From an uncultured Eubacterium sp. (lineage in GTDB: Bacteria; Bacillota; Clostridia; Lachnospirales; Lachnospiraceae), in the NCBI GenBank assembly GCA_910584245.1, contig CAJTZF010000003.1, positions 121,753 to 185,752 on the forward strand: DNA of 64,000 bases. The letters are read 5' to 3'. The translations under genes and the position numbers were made by a program. The notes under the pieces are model-generated. The model saw only the letters and a program-made list of their open reading frames with translations, ran no database searches and was not told the DNA's origin. Below are positions 35,202 through 42,390 of the stretch, in pieces. Position 1 is the first letter of the stretch. Each line of letters starts with the position of its first letter.

Positions 35202-36755
35202 ATGGGAAGACTGATTCGTGATATATTAGAAGACAGTGCAAAGAATTTCGCACCTATTAAGGCCGTAAAGTGGCTGAAAAAGAAGGAAATCTTTGAGAGA
35301 AGCTACCAGGAGCTTATGGACAACGTTGTGGCAATAAGAAAGGGGCTGTTAGCAGAAGGGTTCCAGGGAAAACACATCGCCCTCATTGGAACCAGCTCTG
35401 TGGAGTGGATTGAAAGCTATCTAAGTATTATTACCGGAAATACTGTTGCCGTACCTCTTGACGCAGGTCTCCCGGGTGAAGACCTGATCGAGCTGATTAA
35501 CCGCTCCGATTCCGAAGCGCTCTTTCTAAGCCCTAAAAACAAGGCGCTTCTAGACGGGATTTTAGACGGGTGTCCAAACCTTAACAAAATCTGGATACTG
35601 CAAGAGGAAGAACTGGAGTTTACACATAAAAAGATTGCATCCCTGTCAGCGCTTATGGCAGCCGGAAGGGATCATGGGGATTCAGACAGACCGGCCCCAG
35701 ACGATATAGCAACCATTATTTTTACATCCGGAACGACAGGAAAAAGCAAAGGAGTTATGCTGACACAAAACAACCTGGCATCTAACGTGATTTCCGTTGC
35801 GTACACGACAGAGCCCGGAAGTATATTGCTCAGTGTGCTTCCGGTCCATCATGCTTATTGTCTGGTAATGGACTGGCTCAAAGGATTTTCTTTGGGCACG
35901 ACGGTATGTATTAATGATTCTCTTCTTCATATGGTAAAAAACATGGGAATATTCAAGCCGGATGTGATGCTTATGGTTCCGATGATGATCGAGACTATTT
36001 ATAAAAGGCTCGCCAGTGTAGATCCGTCTATTCCAAAAAAGGCCGTAGCACATAATGTATTCGGAGGCAACCTTAAAATTATATTTACGGGAGGCGCCCA
36101 CCTGGACCCCTACTATATTGAACAATTTGCTGAATACGGGGTGGAAGTCCTTGAGGGATACGGCATGTCGGAGTGTTCACCGGTAATTAGTTCGAATACG
36201 CCGGAAGTCCACAAGGCAGGTTCGATCGGAAAACCACTCCCCAATGCGGAGATTACATTTGAAAATGGAGAAATTTTAGTAAAGGGCAGCAGTGTTATGA
36301 AGGGATATTACAAAATGCCGGAGGAGACTGCGGAAACATTAAAAGACGGCTGGCTTCACACGGGAGATAAGGGATATGTGGACGATGACGGATTCCTATT
36401 TATCAATGGCCGCGTAAAGAACCTGATTATCCTTTCAAATGGAGAAAATATTTCCCCCGAGGAAATTGAAAATAAGTTAGCGCTGGACGCGCTGGTAGGT
36501 GAAGTAATTGTAACAGGGGAGGACAATGGACTTACGGCAAGAATTTATCCAGATCCGGAAGTTGCCGCCGCCAAAGGACTGGACCGGGAGGCCATACAGG
36601 CAGCACTGCAAGCATTTTTGGATCATTACAACAAAAACCAGCCTACTTACCGCCGAATTACGGGGCTTGTCGTTAGGAAAAATCCATTTATAAGGAATTC
36701 GACAAAGAAAATTAAGCGACAGGAAGCTTTGATTGACGAGCCTCTCTCCCTATAA
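35202..36755 (+). CDS. Acyl-AMP ligase (AMP-dependent synthetase)
   Basis: This 517-residue ANL-superfamily enzyme activates a carboxylic acid with ATP. Core motifs are present: TIIFTSGTTGKSKGVMLTQ near residue 170 (A3), GYGMSECSP near 325 (A5), GWLHTGDKGYVDDDG near 395 (A7), LIILSNGENISPEEIE (A8) and the catalytic Lys region NSTKKIKRQE at the C-terminus (A10). Overall it resembles long-chain fatty-acyl ligases more than amino-acid adenylation domains, so a fatty or other hydrophobic acid is the likelier substrate. The adjacent carrier-protein gene suggests transfer to its phosphopantetheine arm rather than to CoA, though CoA is possible. The last 6 bases overlap the end of the convergent TetR gene. 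Confidence 0.9.
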   Translation: MGRLIRDILEDSAKNFAPIKAVKWLKKKEIFERSYQELMDNVVAIRKGLLAEGFQGKHIALIGTSSVEWIESYLSIITGNTVAVPLDAGLPGEDLIELINRSDSEALFLSPKNKALLDGILDGCPNLNKIWILQEEELEFTHKKIASLSALMAAGRDHGDSDRPAPDDIATIIFTSGTTGKSKGVMLTQNNLASNVISVAYTTEPGSILLSVLPVHHAYCLVMDWLKGFSLGTTVCINDSLLHMVKNMGIFKPDVMLMVPMMIETIYKRLASVDPSIPKKAVAHNVFGGNLKIIFTGGAHLDPYYIEQFAEYGVEVLEGYGMSECSPVISSNTPEVHKAGSIGKPLPNAEITFENGEILVKGSSVMKGYYKMPEETAETLKDGWLHTGDKGYVDDDGFLFINGRVKNLIILSNGENISPEEIENKLALDALVGEVIVTGEDNGLTARIYPDPEVAAAKGLDREAIQAALQAFLDHYNKNQPTYRRITGLVVRKNPFIRNSTKKIKRQEALIDEPLSL

Positions 36756-37328
36756 TATGAAGGGGAGCGTGCCGGATATAAATGCCTGCGTCAGAATGTC
36801 GGCGATTGTCTCAGGAGGAACTTGAAAATTATCCTTTACCCATTTGTGCAGCACGCCAATAGTGCTGCCGATGGTGCAGGCGATCATATAGGACCTCTCC
36901 TCCTTATCATGGTGGGAAGGCGTCGTGTTCTTCGTCACTTCTTTGACATAGTGGTGGAACATAGTCACTACTTTCTCAAAGAATGCATCTCCTCTCGGAC
37001 TGCGGAGAAGATTGGCTAAAAAGGGATTTGTCAACGTATATTCACAAATTGTTAAATAATATGATTTACACATATCCCAATCATTTTTTGGATGAAACGT
37101 ATTCATGAGAGAAAATATATCCTCTATCGTTTTGTCTTCAATGGCAGTTACAAGGGCTGGAATATTTTCATAGTGATTGTAAAATGTACTTCGCACGATT
37201 CCAGCTCTTTTTATTACATCCGACACCGTTATTTTATCTAATTCCTTTTCTTTCAAAATCAGAAAAAATGCATCATAGATAGCCTCATCGGCTATACAGT
37301 ATCTCTCGTCCTGTACTTCATTCAGCAT
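36750..37328 (-). CDS. TetR/AcrR-family transcriptional regulator
   Basis: This 192-residue repressor-like protein has the N-terminal helix-turn-helix ITVSDVIKRAGIVRSTFYNHY (within residues 35-60) and a helical ligand-binding C-terminal domain related to TetR_C. The start at 37328 follows GTAAGGAGGACAAT; the frame extends to 37448 but that part spans the promoter. It converges on the acyl ligase gene, overlapping its 3' end by 6 bases. Control of the acyl-transfer cluster is plausible because TetR members often sense acyl compounds, but this is inference from position only. Confidence 0.88.
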   Translation of the reverse strand: MLNEVQDERYCIADEAIYDAFFLILKEKELDKITVSDVIKRAGIVRSTFYNHYENIPALVTAIEDKTIEDIFSLMNTFHPKNDWDMCKSYYLTICEYTLTNPFLANLLRSPRGDAFFEKVVTMFHHYVKEVTKNTTPSHHDKEERSYMIACTIGSTIGVLHKWVKDNFQVPPETIADILTQAFISGTLPFIL

Positions 37329-37379
37329 ATTGTCCTCCTTACTTCCCTTATAACAATACAATTTTCCCGGCCTGCTTCC

Positions 37380-37408
37380 ATTATAATCCATCTGCTCCAG
37401 AAAGGCAA
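37380..37408 (-). promoter_or_regulatory. Promoter for the TetR-family gene
   Basis: On the minus strand TTGCCT (37403-37408) and a perfect TATAAT (37380-37385) are 17 bases apart, about 50 bases before the regulator's start codon. Confidence 0.6.
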
Positions 37409-37429
37409 TGAGCTTTATACAGATCATAC

Positions 37430-37459
37430 TTGCGGAGAAGGGCAACAATGTGGTAAAAT
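37430..37459 (+). promoter_or_regulatory. Putative promoter for the diguanylate cyclase gene
   Basis: TTGCGG (37430-37435) and TAAAAT (37454-37459) are 18 bases apart, about 40 bases before the TTG start codon at 37500. Divergent from the TetR gene promoter. Confidence 0.4.
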
Positions 37460-37499
37460 CAACTTAAAAAGGACTGTAACCTTGGGGAGGCGAAAGAAG

Positions 37500-38582
37500 T
37501 TGATCCGTTATATACAGGAGATCATTTTAGGAAAACGGGCCATCACTGCCCGCATGAGATACGAAATAGCGAGAGTCGGCGTGTGGTTTATCCACACCGT
37601 ACTGCTTGTTTTATTTATTTGCATCGGGTGTACTCCCCTTGCCATTTTTAACTGCTTCAGCATTTTATTTTATGCGATTATTGCTGAAATCCTTATTGTA
37701 AAAGAAAAATATGAAGCCACCTTTGCAAGCGCTTATGTGGAGATTATACTGCACTCTCTTTTTGCATGCATTATAATGGGATGGGGATTCGGATTTGAAT
37801 TGTATAACATCGGACTGATTTATATTGCTTTTTACTTTTCATATATCTCTACCAGTATACAAAAAAAGATTCTCGTTCCTGCCATATTAGGCGGCGTCAG
37901 CCTGGCGCTAACGTTTGTCATGAGGCTGTACGCATATTTCCACAGCCCGGTGTACACGGGGGATTCGGAAAGCTTTTCCCTCTTCTTATCGTGTATGAAT
38001 ATAGCGGTATCCGCGGTTATGATTATGTTTTTTGCCGCTCTTCACTCCATCGAAATCCGCAGAAAGGAATATGAGCTGCTGACTATCAACGCGGAACTGG
38101 ATGAAATTGCACACTTTGACGCGCTGACAAAGTTGAGAAACCGGCACAGCATGGAACAAGAGCTGCACGCGATACTCGACCAAAACGAGGGGGAGCATTG
38201 CTTTATCATGGGGGATATTGACGATTTTAAGCTGTTTAATGACACATACGGACACGCCTGCGGCGATTATGTACTGAAAATGGTCGCCGATATATTCTTA
38301 AAAAATATGGAGGAAAAACATATCGCCTGCCGCTGGGGCGGTGAGGAAATACTGATCCTCGTAAATGGAAATATGGAATATTCCCGCATTATCGCAGAAA
38401 AAATCCGCTACGAAATTGACCATATGGACAGTGTTTACCAGAACCAGCCGCTACATATCACGATGACCTTTGGCATCGCCCCCTGCGTTTTTAACCAGTC
38501 CTTTGAAAAATGCATCCGTATGGCGGACACACGGCTCTACAAGGGGAAACAGGGCGGAAAAAACTGCATCGTAAGCGAGTAA
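37500..38582 (+). CDS. Membrane diguanylate cyclase (GGDEF)
   Basis: This predicted cyclic di-GMP synthase has about six hydrophobic segments in residues 20-190 and a C-terminal GGDEF domain: HFDALTKLRNRHSMEQELH, the GDIDDFKLFNDTYGHACGD metal/nucleotide segment, and the active-site loop CRWGGEEILILV. The GGEEI form is normally active. No RxxD inhibitory site is visible just before it. The start is TTG at 37500, nine bases after GGGGAGG (360 residues); a TTG at 37482 would precede that site. The membrane part may sense a signal or lipid state. It lies divergent to the TetR gene. Confidence 0.9.
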   Translation: MIRYIQEIILGKRAITARMRYEIARVGVWFIHTVLLVLFICIGCTPLAIFNCFSILFYAIIAEILIVKEKYEATFASAYVEIILHSLFACIIMGWGFGFELYNIGLIYIAFYFSYISTSIQKKILVPAILGGVSLALTFVMRLYAYFHSPVYTGDSESFSLFLSCMNIAVSAVMIMFFAALHSIEIRRKEYELLTINAELDEIAHFDALTKLRNRHSMEQELHAILDQNEGEHCFIMGDIDDFKLFNDTYGHACGDYVLKMVADIFLKNMEEKHIACRWGGEEILILVNGNMEYSRIIAEKIRYEIDHMDSVYQNQPLHITMTFGIAPCVFNQSFEKCIRMADTRLYKGKQGGKNCIVSE

Positions 38583-38597
38583 GCCGGCGCGCATGGC

Positions 38598-39101
38598 TTA
38601 ACGGTTCTCTTCCGCTTCCTTTTCATGAATGAATTCCTCCAGTATTTCCGTCGCCATCCCGATCAATTCCTTACATGGGCGTTTTTTGTAATACTCTTTT
38701 GTCCTGGCCTCCGGAACAGGGGCCTCTTCCTTTGTCGAAAGTCCCAGCAATTCCCGGCACACGATGGAACCGTTTTGCTGTTCAAACCGGTGCGCCAATT
38801 CCTGTATCCTGCTGTACAGCTCCGCTTTGTGCGGCCCGGTTTCCGGTCCGGAATATCCGTATAAAAGCCCCGCAATCAAAAACATTCCGCTGACACAACC
38901 GCATACCTCGCGCAGACGTCCCATACCGCCGCCGAAGGCGGAACCCATACACATAATTTCCTTTCTGTTTTCTTTCGGTATTAAATCCTCAAACGCCATA
39001 AGCACCGATTGTGTGCAATTATATCCCTTCAAAAAATTATCCATAGCAGCTTCTTTTCTGCTGCCTGAGACCTGGTCTGTCTTGTTTTCCTTCTCACTCA
39101 A
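38598..39101 (-). CDS. C_GCAxxG_C_C family redox protein
   Basis: This 167-residue protein shows the family pattern: GYNCTQSVLMAF near residue 28, then CMGSAFGGGMGRLREVCGCVSGMFLIAGLLYG and a later CREL cysteine near 115. These proteins are thought to be redox or metal proteins (related to split-soret-type sequences); function is unproven. Translation starts at TTG, 8 bases after AAGGAGG. It is the last gene of the Ter-region run, 17 bases after the HAD phosphatase gene, and faces the cyclase gene. A weak AAGCC/GGCTT hairpin lies in the 15-base gap between the two stops. Confidence 0.85.
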   Translation of the reverse strand: MSEKENKTDQVSGSRKEAAMDNFLKGYNCTQSVLMAFEDLIPKENRKEIMCMGSAFGGGMGRLREVCGCVSGMFLIAGLLYGYSGPETGPHKAELYSRIQELAHRFEQQNGSIVCRELLGLSTKEEAPVPEARTKEYYKKRPCKELIGMATEILEEFIHEKEAEENR

Positions 39102-39118
39102 GGCATGTACCTCCTTTT

Positions 39119-39892
39119 CTAATTTTCGTTTTGTCCCTCATCCATCCATTCCCTCACATGCTCCAGCACAAACTCCGCGAATATCCCTCTTTTCTCCATC
39201 ACCAGGGCGCGTTCCGGCAATCCGGCGGCTGCCCGCAGTCCATCAGGTGCGATTGGGACGTCCGCGCATTGCAGCATAGGAATGTCAAATTCGCTGTCCC
39301 CCGCGGCAATAACGCGCGAAGCCCCCAGCCTTTCCCGCAGACGCCGGACCGCAAGTCCTTTGTTCATCGGCTTCGGCACAACATACACCTTCACCCCATT
39401 TTGCATTACATCCACCAAGGACCGGTCCAGTCCCGCCGACAGCCGTTTCACCGTCTCCTGTGGCCGGCCGCTTTTTGTAAAGAGAAACAAACGTCTTATG
39501 TTCCGCACCTCAAAATTTACATCCTCGTCTGCGCCAAGCATTTCTTCCGCTAACGACAGCTCCTTCTGGCACCCTTCCACAAGGCGCAGCGAATCCTCGT
39601 ACCACTCACCGCTCTCCTGTCCGTCAACCAGAAGCACTCCGCCATTACACACAAGTGCATATGGCGGAGTCCCGGTCCCTAATTGTATCCTGTTATATTG
39701 TTCAACGGTCCTCGTCGTTGTCGGCACAAAAAGTACGCGCCCGCATATATCCGCCAGAAGCTCTTCTGTCCTGCGGGTAATAAAGGAAACCGGTCTTCCC
39801 TCATAAATCTCTACGCACTTCTTATCCGGGCCGATATCACGTCTGTACGAGTAAATCATCGTGTTGTCTAAATCCGTATGAAATACAATCAT
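39119..39892 (-). CDS. HAD-family hydrolase of the Ter region
   Basis: This 257-residue Cof/HAD-type phosphatase has motif I FHTDLDNTMIYS at the N-terminus, a cap domain, the Lys in PKPMNKGLAVRRL, and motif IV VIAAGDSEFDIPML. HAD phosphatases recur in Ter-linked biosynthetic gene sets together with phosphoribosyltransferases, described by comparative genomics as a route to an unknown nucleoside-like metabolite. The start at 39892 gives the standard HAD N-terminus and lies 6 bases after the terD stop; its ribosome-binding site is weak, so translation is probably coupled. Confidence 0.87.
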   Translation of the reverse strand: MIVFHTDLDNTMIYSYRRDIGPDKKCVEIYEGRPVSFITRRTEELLADICGRVLFVPTTTRTVEQYNRIQLGTGTPPYALVCNGGVLLVDGQESGEWYEDSLRLVEGCQKELSLAEEMLGADEDVNFEVRNIRRLFLFTKSGRPQETVKRLSAGLDRSLVDVMQNGVKVYVVPKPMNKGLAVRRLRERLGASRVIAAGDSEFDIPMLQCADVPIAPDGLRAAAGLPERALVMEKRGIFAEFVLEHVREWMDEGQNEN

Positions 39893-39897
39893 GACTA

Positions 39898-40488
39898 CTA
39901 TACGTACCGGTTGGCAAGCTGCCCAAGCCCCGGATCCATCGTCGCCTGACCGATTGCGTTGAATTTCCACTCTCCATTATAGCGGTAGATCTCACCAAAA
40001 ATCATCGCGGTCATGTTATCATAATTCTCAGATAAATTGTATCTGCACATTTCGTTGTTGTTGCGGGCATCCACAAGCCGGATAAACGCATTCTGGATCA
40101 TGCCGAAATGCTGATTTCTTTTCACGGCATCGTAAATATTCACAACGATAACAATCTTATCGTATTCCTGTGGGATATTTGCCAGATCAACGACAATTTG
40201 CTCATCATCGCCCTCACCGGCGCCCGTCAGATTATCCCCCATATGGATAACGGTATCCGTGCGATGTCTCAGATTTCCAAAGTAGATAAGATCCGATTTA
40301 TCCATAAGTTTTCCGTTCCGCAGCAACAGAGCCGATGCGTCACAGTCAATCGGCTGCGGCTTTGGCGCAAAAAATCCGGCTTTTTTCCTTGGTGCCTCGT
40401 CCCACCCCAATCCGACAATCACTCTGGATAGTCCTGCATTTTCTTTAGACAGACTAACTTTCTGCCCCTTTTGTAAACTAACAGACAT
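39898..40488 (-). CDS. terD: TerD-family stress protein
   Basis: TerD proteins bind calcium and act in tellurite, phage and general stress responses. This 196-residue copy has MSVSLQKGQKVSL at the start, GLGWDEAP, IDCDASALLL, the diagnostic GDNLTGAGEGDDEQI, a VVNIYDAVKRNQHFG segment and the terminal GEWKFNAIGQ. The ATG at 40488 follows ATGGAGGTTATT; the longer frame is unlikely. Compared with its neighbour it has a short insertion (RKKAGFFAPKPQP) before the calcium-site Asp residues. It probably works with the second TerD and TelA at the membrane. Confidence 0.93.
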   Translation of the reverse strand: MSVSLQKGQKVSLSKENAGLSRVIVGLGWDEAPRKKAGFFAPKPQPIDCDASALLLRNGKLMDKSDLIYFGNLRHRTDTVIHMGDNLTGAGEGDDEQIVVDLANIPQEYDKIVIVVNIYDAVKRNQHFGMIQNAFIRLVDARNNNEMCRYNLSENYDNMTAMIFGEIYRYNGEWKFNAIGQATMDPGLGQLANRYV

Positions 40489-40566
40489 AATAACCTCCAT
40501 TTCTATATTGTGAACATCGTCCACTTTCGCTTTGTACTGACTGCCGCTGCTTGAACGGCACATTAC

Positions 40567-41148
40567 TCAGCTCGCATCAATTCCATAGTGGCCGCACAGC
40601 GCGGCAAGCCCGCCCTGGAATCCGCTTCCGATCGCATTAAATTTCCATTCTCCGTTATTCTTATACATCTCTCCAACGACGACGGCCGTCTCGATCGAGA
40701 AATCCTCGCCAAGGTCATACCGGATCAGCTCCGTCCCCGTCGACTCGTCTACGATACGGATATATGCGTTAGAAACCTGCCCAAAATTCTGCCTTCTCGT
40801 CTCTGCATCGTAAATAGTGACGGTAAAGGCGATCTTTGAAATGTCTCCCGGAATTTTCCCCAGGTCGATCAAAATCTGCTCGTCGTCGCCCTCTCCCTCG
40901 CCGGTCAGGTTATCGCCCATGTGCTTCACTGACTCGCTGGTGTGTACCAGGTTCCCATAGAAAATAAACTCCTTCTCGGTCGGACATTTACCATTTTCCC
41001 CAAGCAAAAATGCAGCCGCATCCAGATCGAAATCCGATCCGGAATCAAAAGCGTTTACATCCCATCCCAGTCCAACCATCACATTTTTCAGTCCTGGGTT
41101 TCCCTTTGTCAAGTCTACCTTCTGTCCCTTTGTTAAACTAATTGGCAT
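40567..41148 (-). CDS. terD: TerD-family stress protein
   Basis: This is the second TerD paralogue (193 residues): PISLTKGQKVDLTKGN, GLGWDVNAFDSG, FDLDAAAFLL with the calcium-site Asp residues, GDNLTGEGEGDDEQI, IYDAETRRQNFGQV and GEWKFNAIGSGFQGGL. TTAAGGAGGTAAAATATT gives a strong ribosome-binding site. It is 25 bases after telA. It is closer to the canonical TerD/TerE form than the copy at 39898-40488. No TerC membrane gene is present in the window, unlike many ter operons. Confidence 0.95.
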   Translation of the reverse strand: MPISLTKGQKVDLTKGNPGLKNVMVGLGWDVNAFDSGSDFDLDAAAFLLGENGKCPTEKEFIFYGNLVHTSESVKHMGDNLTGEGEGDDEQILIDLGKIPGDISKIAFTVTIYDAETRRQNFGQVSNAYIRIVDESTGTELIRYDLGEDFSIETAVVVGEMYKNNGEWKFNAIGSGFQGGLAALCGHYGIDAS

Positions 41149-41173
41149 AATATTTTACCTCCTTAATATATAA

Positions 41174-42322
41174 TTAATTTCTTTTATCTGGCACATGATA
41201 TGATTGTTCAAACTCGGCCTTAATTCTCTCCAGCCTTGCCTGATCCTCAACCCGCTTCTTCCTTGCGTTTTGCTGGATCTGCTGTGTCTCATTGATGCCA
41301 TTCATAATCGTTCTCCACGTCGTCTCCAATGTCTCAACCTTAATGGAGCTGCCCGATGCAAGCTGCGCCGTCAGTTTAGATGCCTCGACTGTATTGGAAG
41401 CGTTCCGTATGAGCATTTCATTCGTCTTTTCATCCAACGCCGACATCGCCTCTGCCTGGATTCTCTGACGCTTGAGCATAACCGCCTGGGCAAGCGCCTG
41501 TTTAAATACGGGCAGTGTAATAATAAAAGCAGAATTAATCTTGCGCACAAGGTTCATATTGCTAAATTCCATCGTCTTAATCATCGGAATCGACTGCATA
41601 GCGACATTTTCTGCGGTCCTCAGATCCTGCGTCCTCTGCTCTAGCATCATAAGAGCCTGCTGTAGCGACTGCAGCTCAAACTGGATCGAATGGTCCCCCG
41701 TCGCGTCCATATCCGCCTGCCGCTTCGCAATGTATTGTTCAAGCTCACGGCATCCCTGCTCCCCGGCCAAAATATATTTGACCAGATCATGATAATAATT
41801 TACATTGGCATCGAACATCTCGTCCAATTTCCGGTTCGACTGCTTAATCTCGGATTCATACTGTTTGAGCTGGACGTAAATCTTGTCGACTTCCTCGCCC
41901 ATCGTATGGTATTTCGCCAAAATTTTTTCCAGCTTCTTTTTCAGATTGCCAAACAGCTTTTCAAACAATCCCGGATTGTCCTTGATTTCCTCAATATCAA
42001 ACTTATCCATAATTTTAGCAAGTGTATTGAGCATCTCACTTGAGTCGTCAAGCTGTGACATATTCATGCTGTTAAGCACGATATCAGACGCTTTTGAAAT
42101 CTCCTCGGCGGTCTGCGCGCCAAAGGAAACAATACTCTCCAGGTTGTCAACCTCAATCGTGCTCACAAGCGCATCAACTTCCTGTGAATTTACAAGCTCC
42201 TCATTCATCTTCTGCCTGTCCGCGACAATATCGTACTCCGTGACAACCTCAATTTCATTTTCAACTGTCGCAGGTACTGTCTCCGGCGCTGACGCCGGCG
42301 TTTTTGTAAAATCCAATCCCAT
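41174..42322 (-). CDS. telA: TelA-like toxic anion resistance protein
   Basis: This 382-residue, highly helical protein belongs to the TelA family (relatives include B. subtilis YceH). Long coiled-coil segments cover most of residues 100-360, with LEKILAKYHTMGEEVDKIYVQ and the conserved TLETTWRTIMNGI near the C-terminus. It lacks membrane segments. TelA proteins accompany TerD proteins in tellurite and stress operons; the molecular role is unknown. ATG at 42322 is preceded by AGAGAGGAATGTGATT; a GTG 6 bases earlier is possible. It lies between yceG and terD. Confidence 0.93.
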   Translation of the reverse strand: MGLDFTKTPASAPETVPATVENEIEVVTEYDIVADRQKMNEELVNSQEVDALVSTIEVDNLESIVSFGAQTAEEISKASDIVLNSMNMSQLDDSSEMLNTLAKIMDKFDIEEIKDNPGLFEKLFGNLKKKLEKILAKYHTMGEEVDKIYVQLKQYESEIKQSNRKLDEMFDANVNYYHDLVKYILAGEQGCRELEQYIAKRQADMDATGDHSIQFELQSLQQALMMLEQRTQDLRTAENVAMQSIPMIKTMEFSNMNLVRKINSAFIITLPVFKQALAQAVMLKRQRIQAEAMSALDEKTNEMLIRNASNTVEASKLTAQLASGSSIKVETLETTWRTIMNGINETQQIQQNARKKRVEDQARLERIKAEFEQSYHVPDKRN

Positions 42323-42390
42323 AATCACATTCCTCTCTTAAACTATTTTTCCCGTATTCGGTATGTTTATAATTACGTTCCTCTCTTAAA
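42321..42390. repeat. 22-base direct repeat around the telA leader
   Basis: Plus-strand blocks 42321-42342 and 42369-42390 are identical at 20 of 22 positions (minus strand TTTAAGAGAGGAAYGTRATT). The copy nearer telA holds its ribosome-binding site; the other spans the last codons and stop of yceG. A small local duplication of the leader is the simplest explanation. Confidence 0.7.

Noticed and set aside
38583..38597. AAGCC/GGCTT hairpin between the cyclase and C_GCAxxG gene stops as a terminator
   Set aside because: The stem is only five base pairs and the following run is AACGGTTCTCTT; too weak to call.
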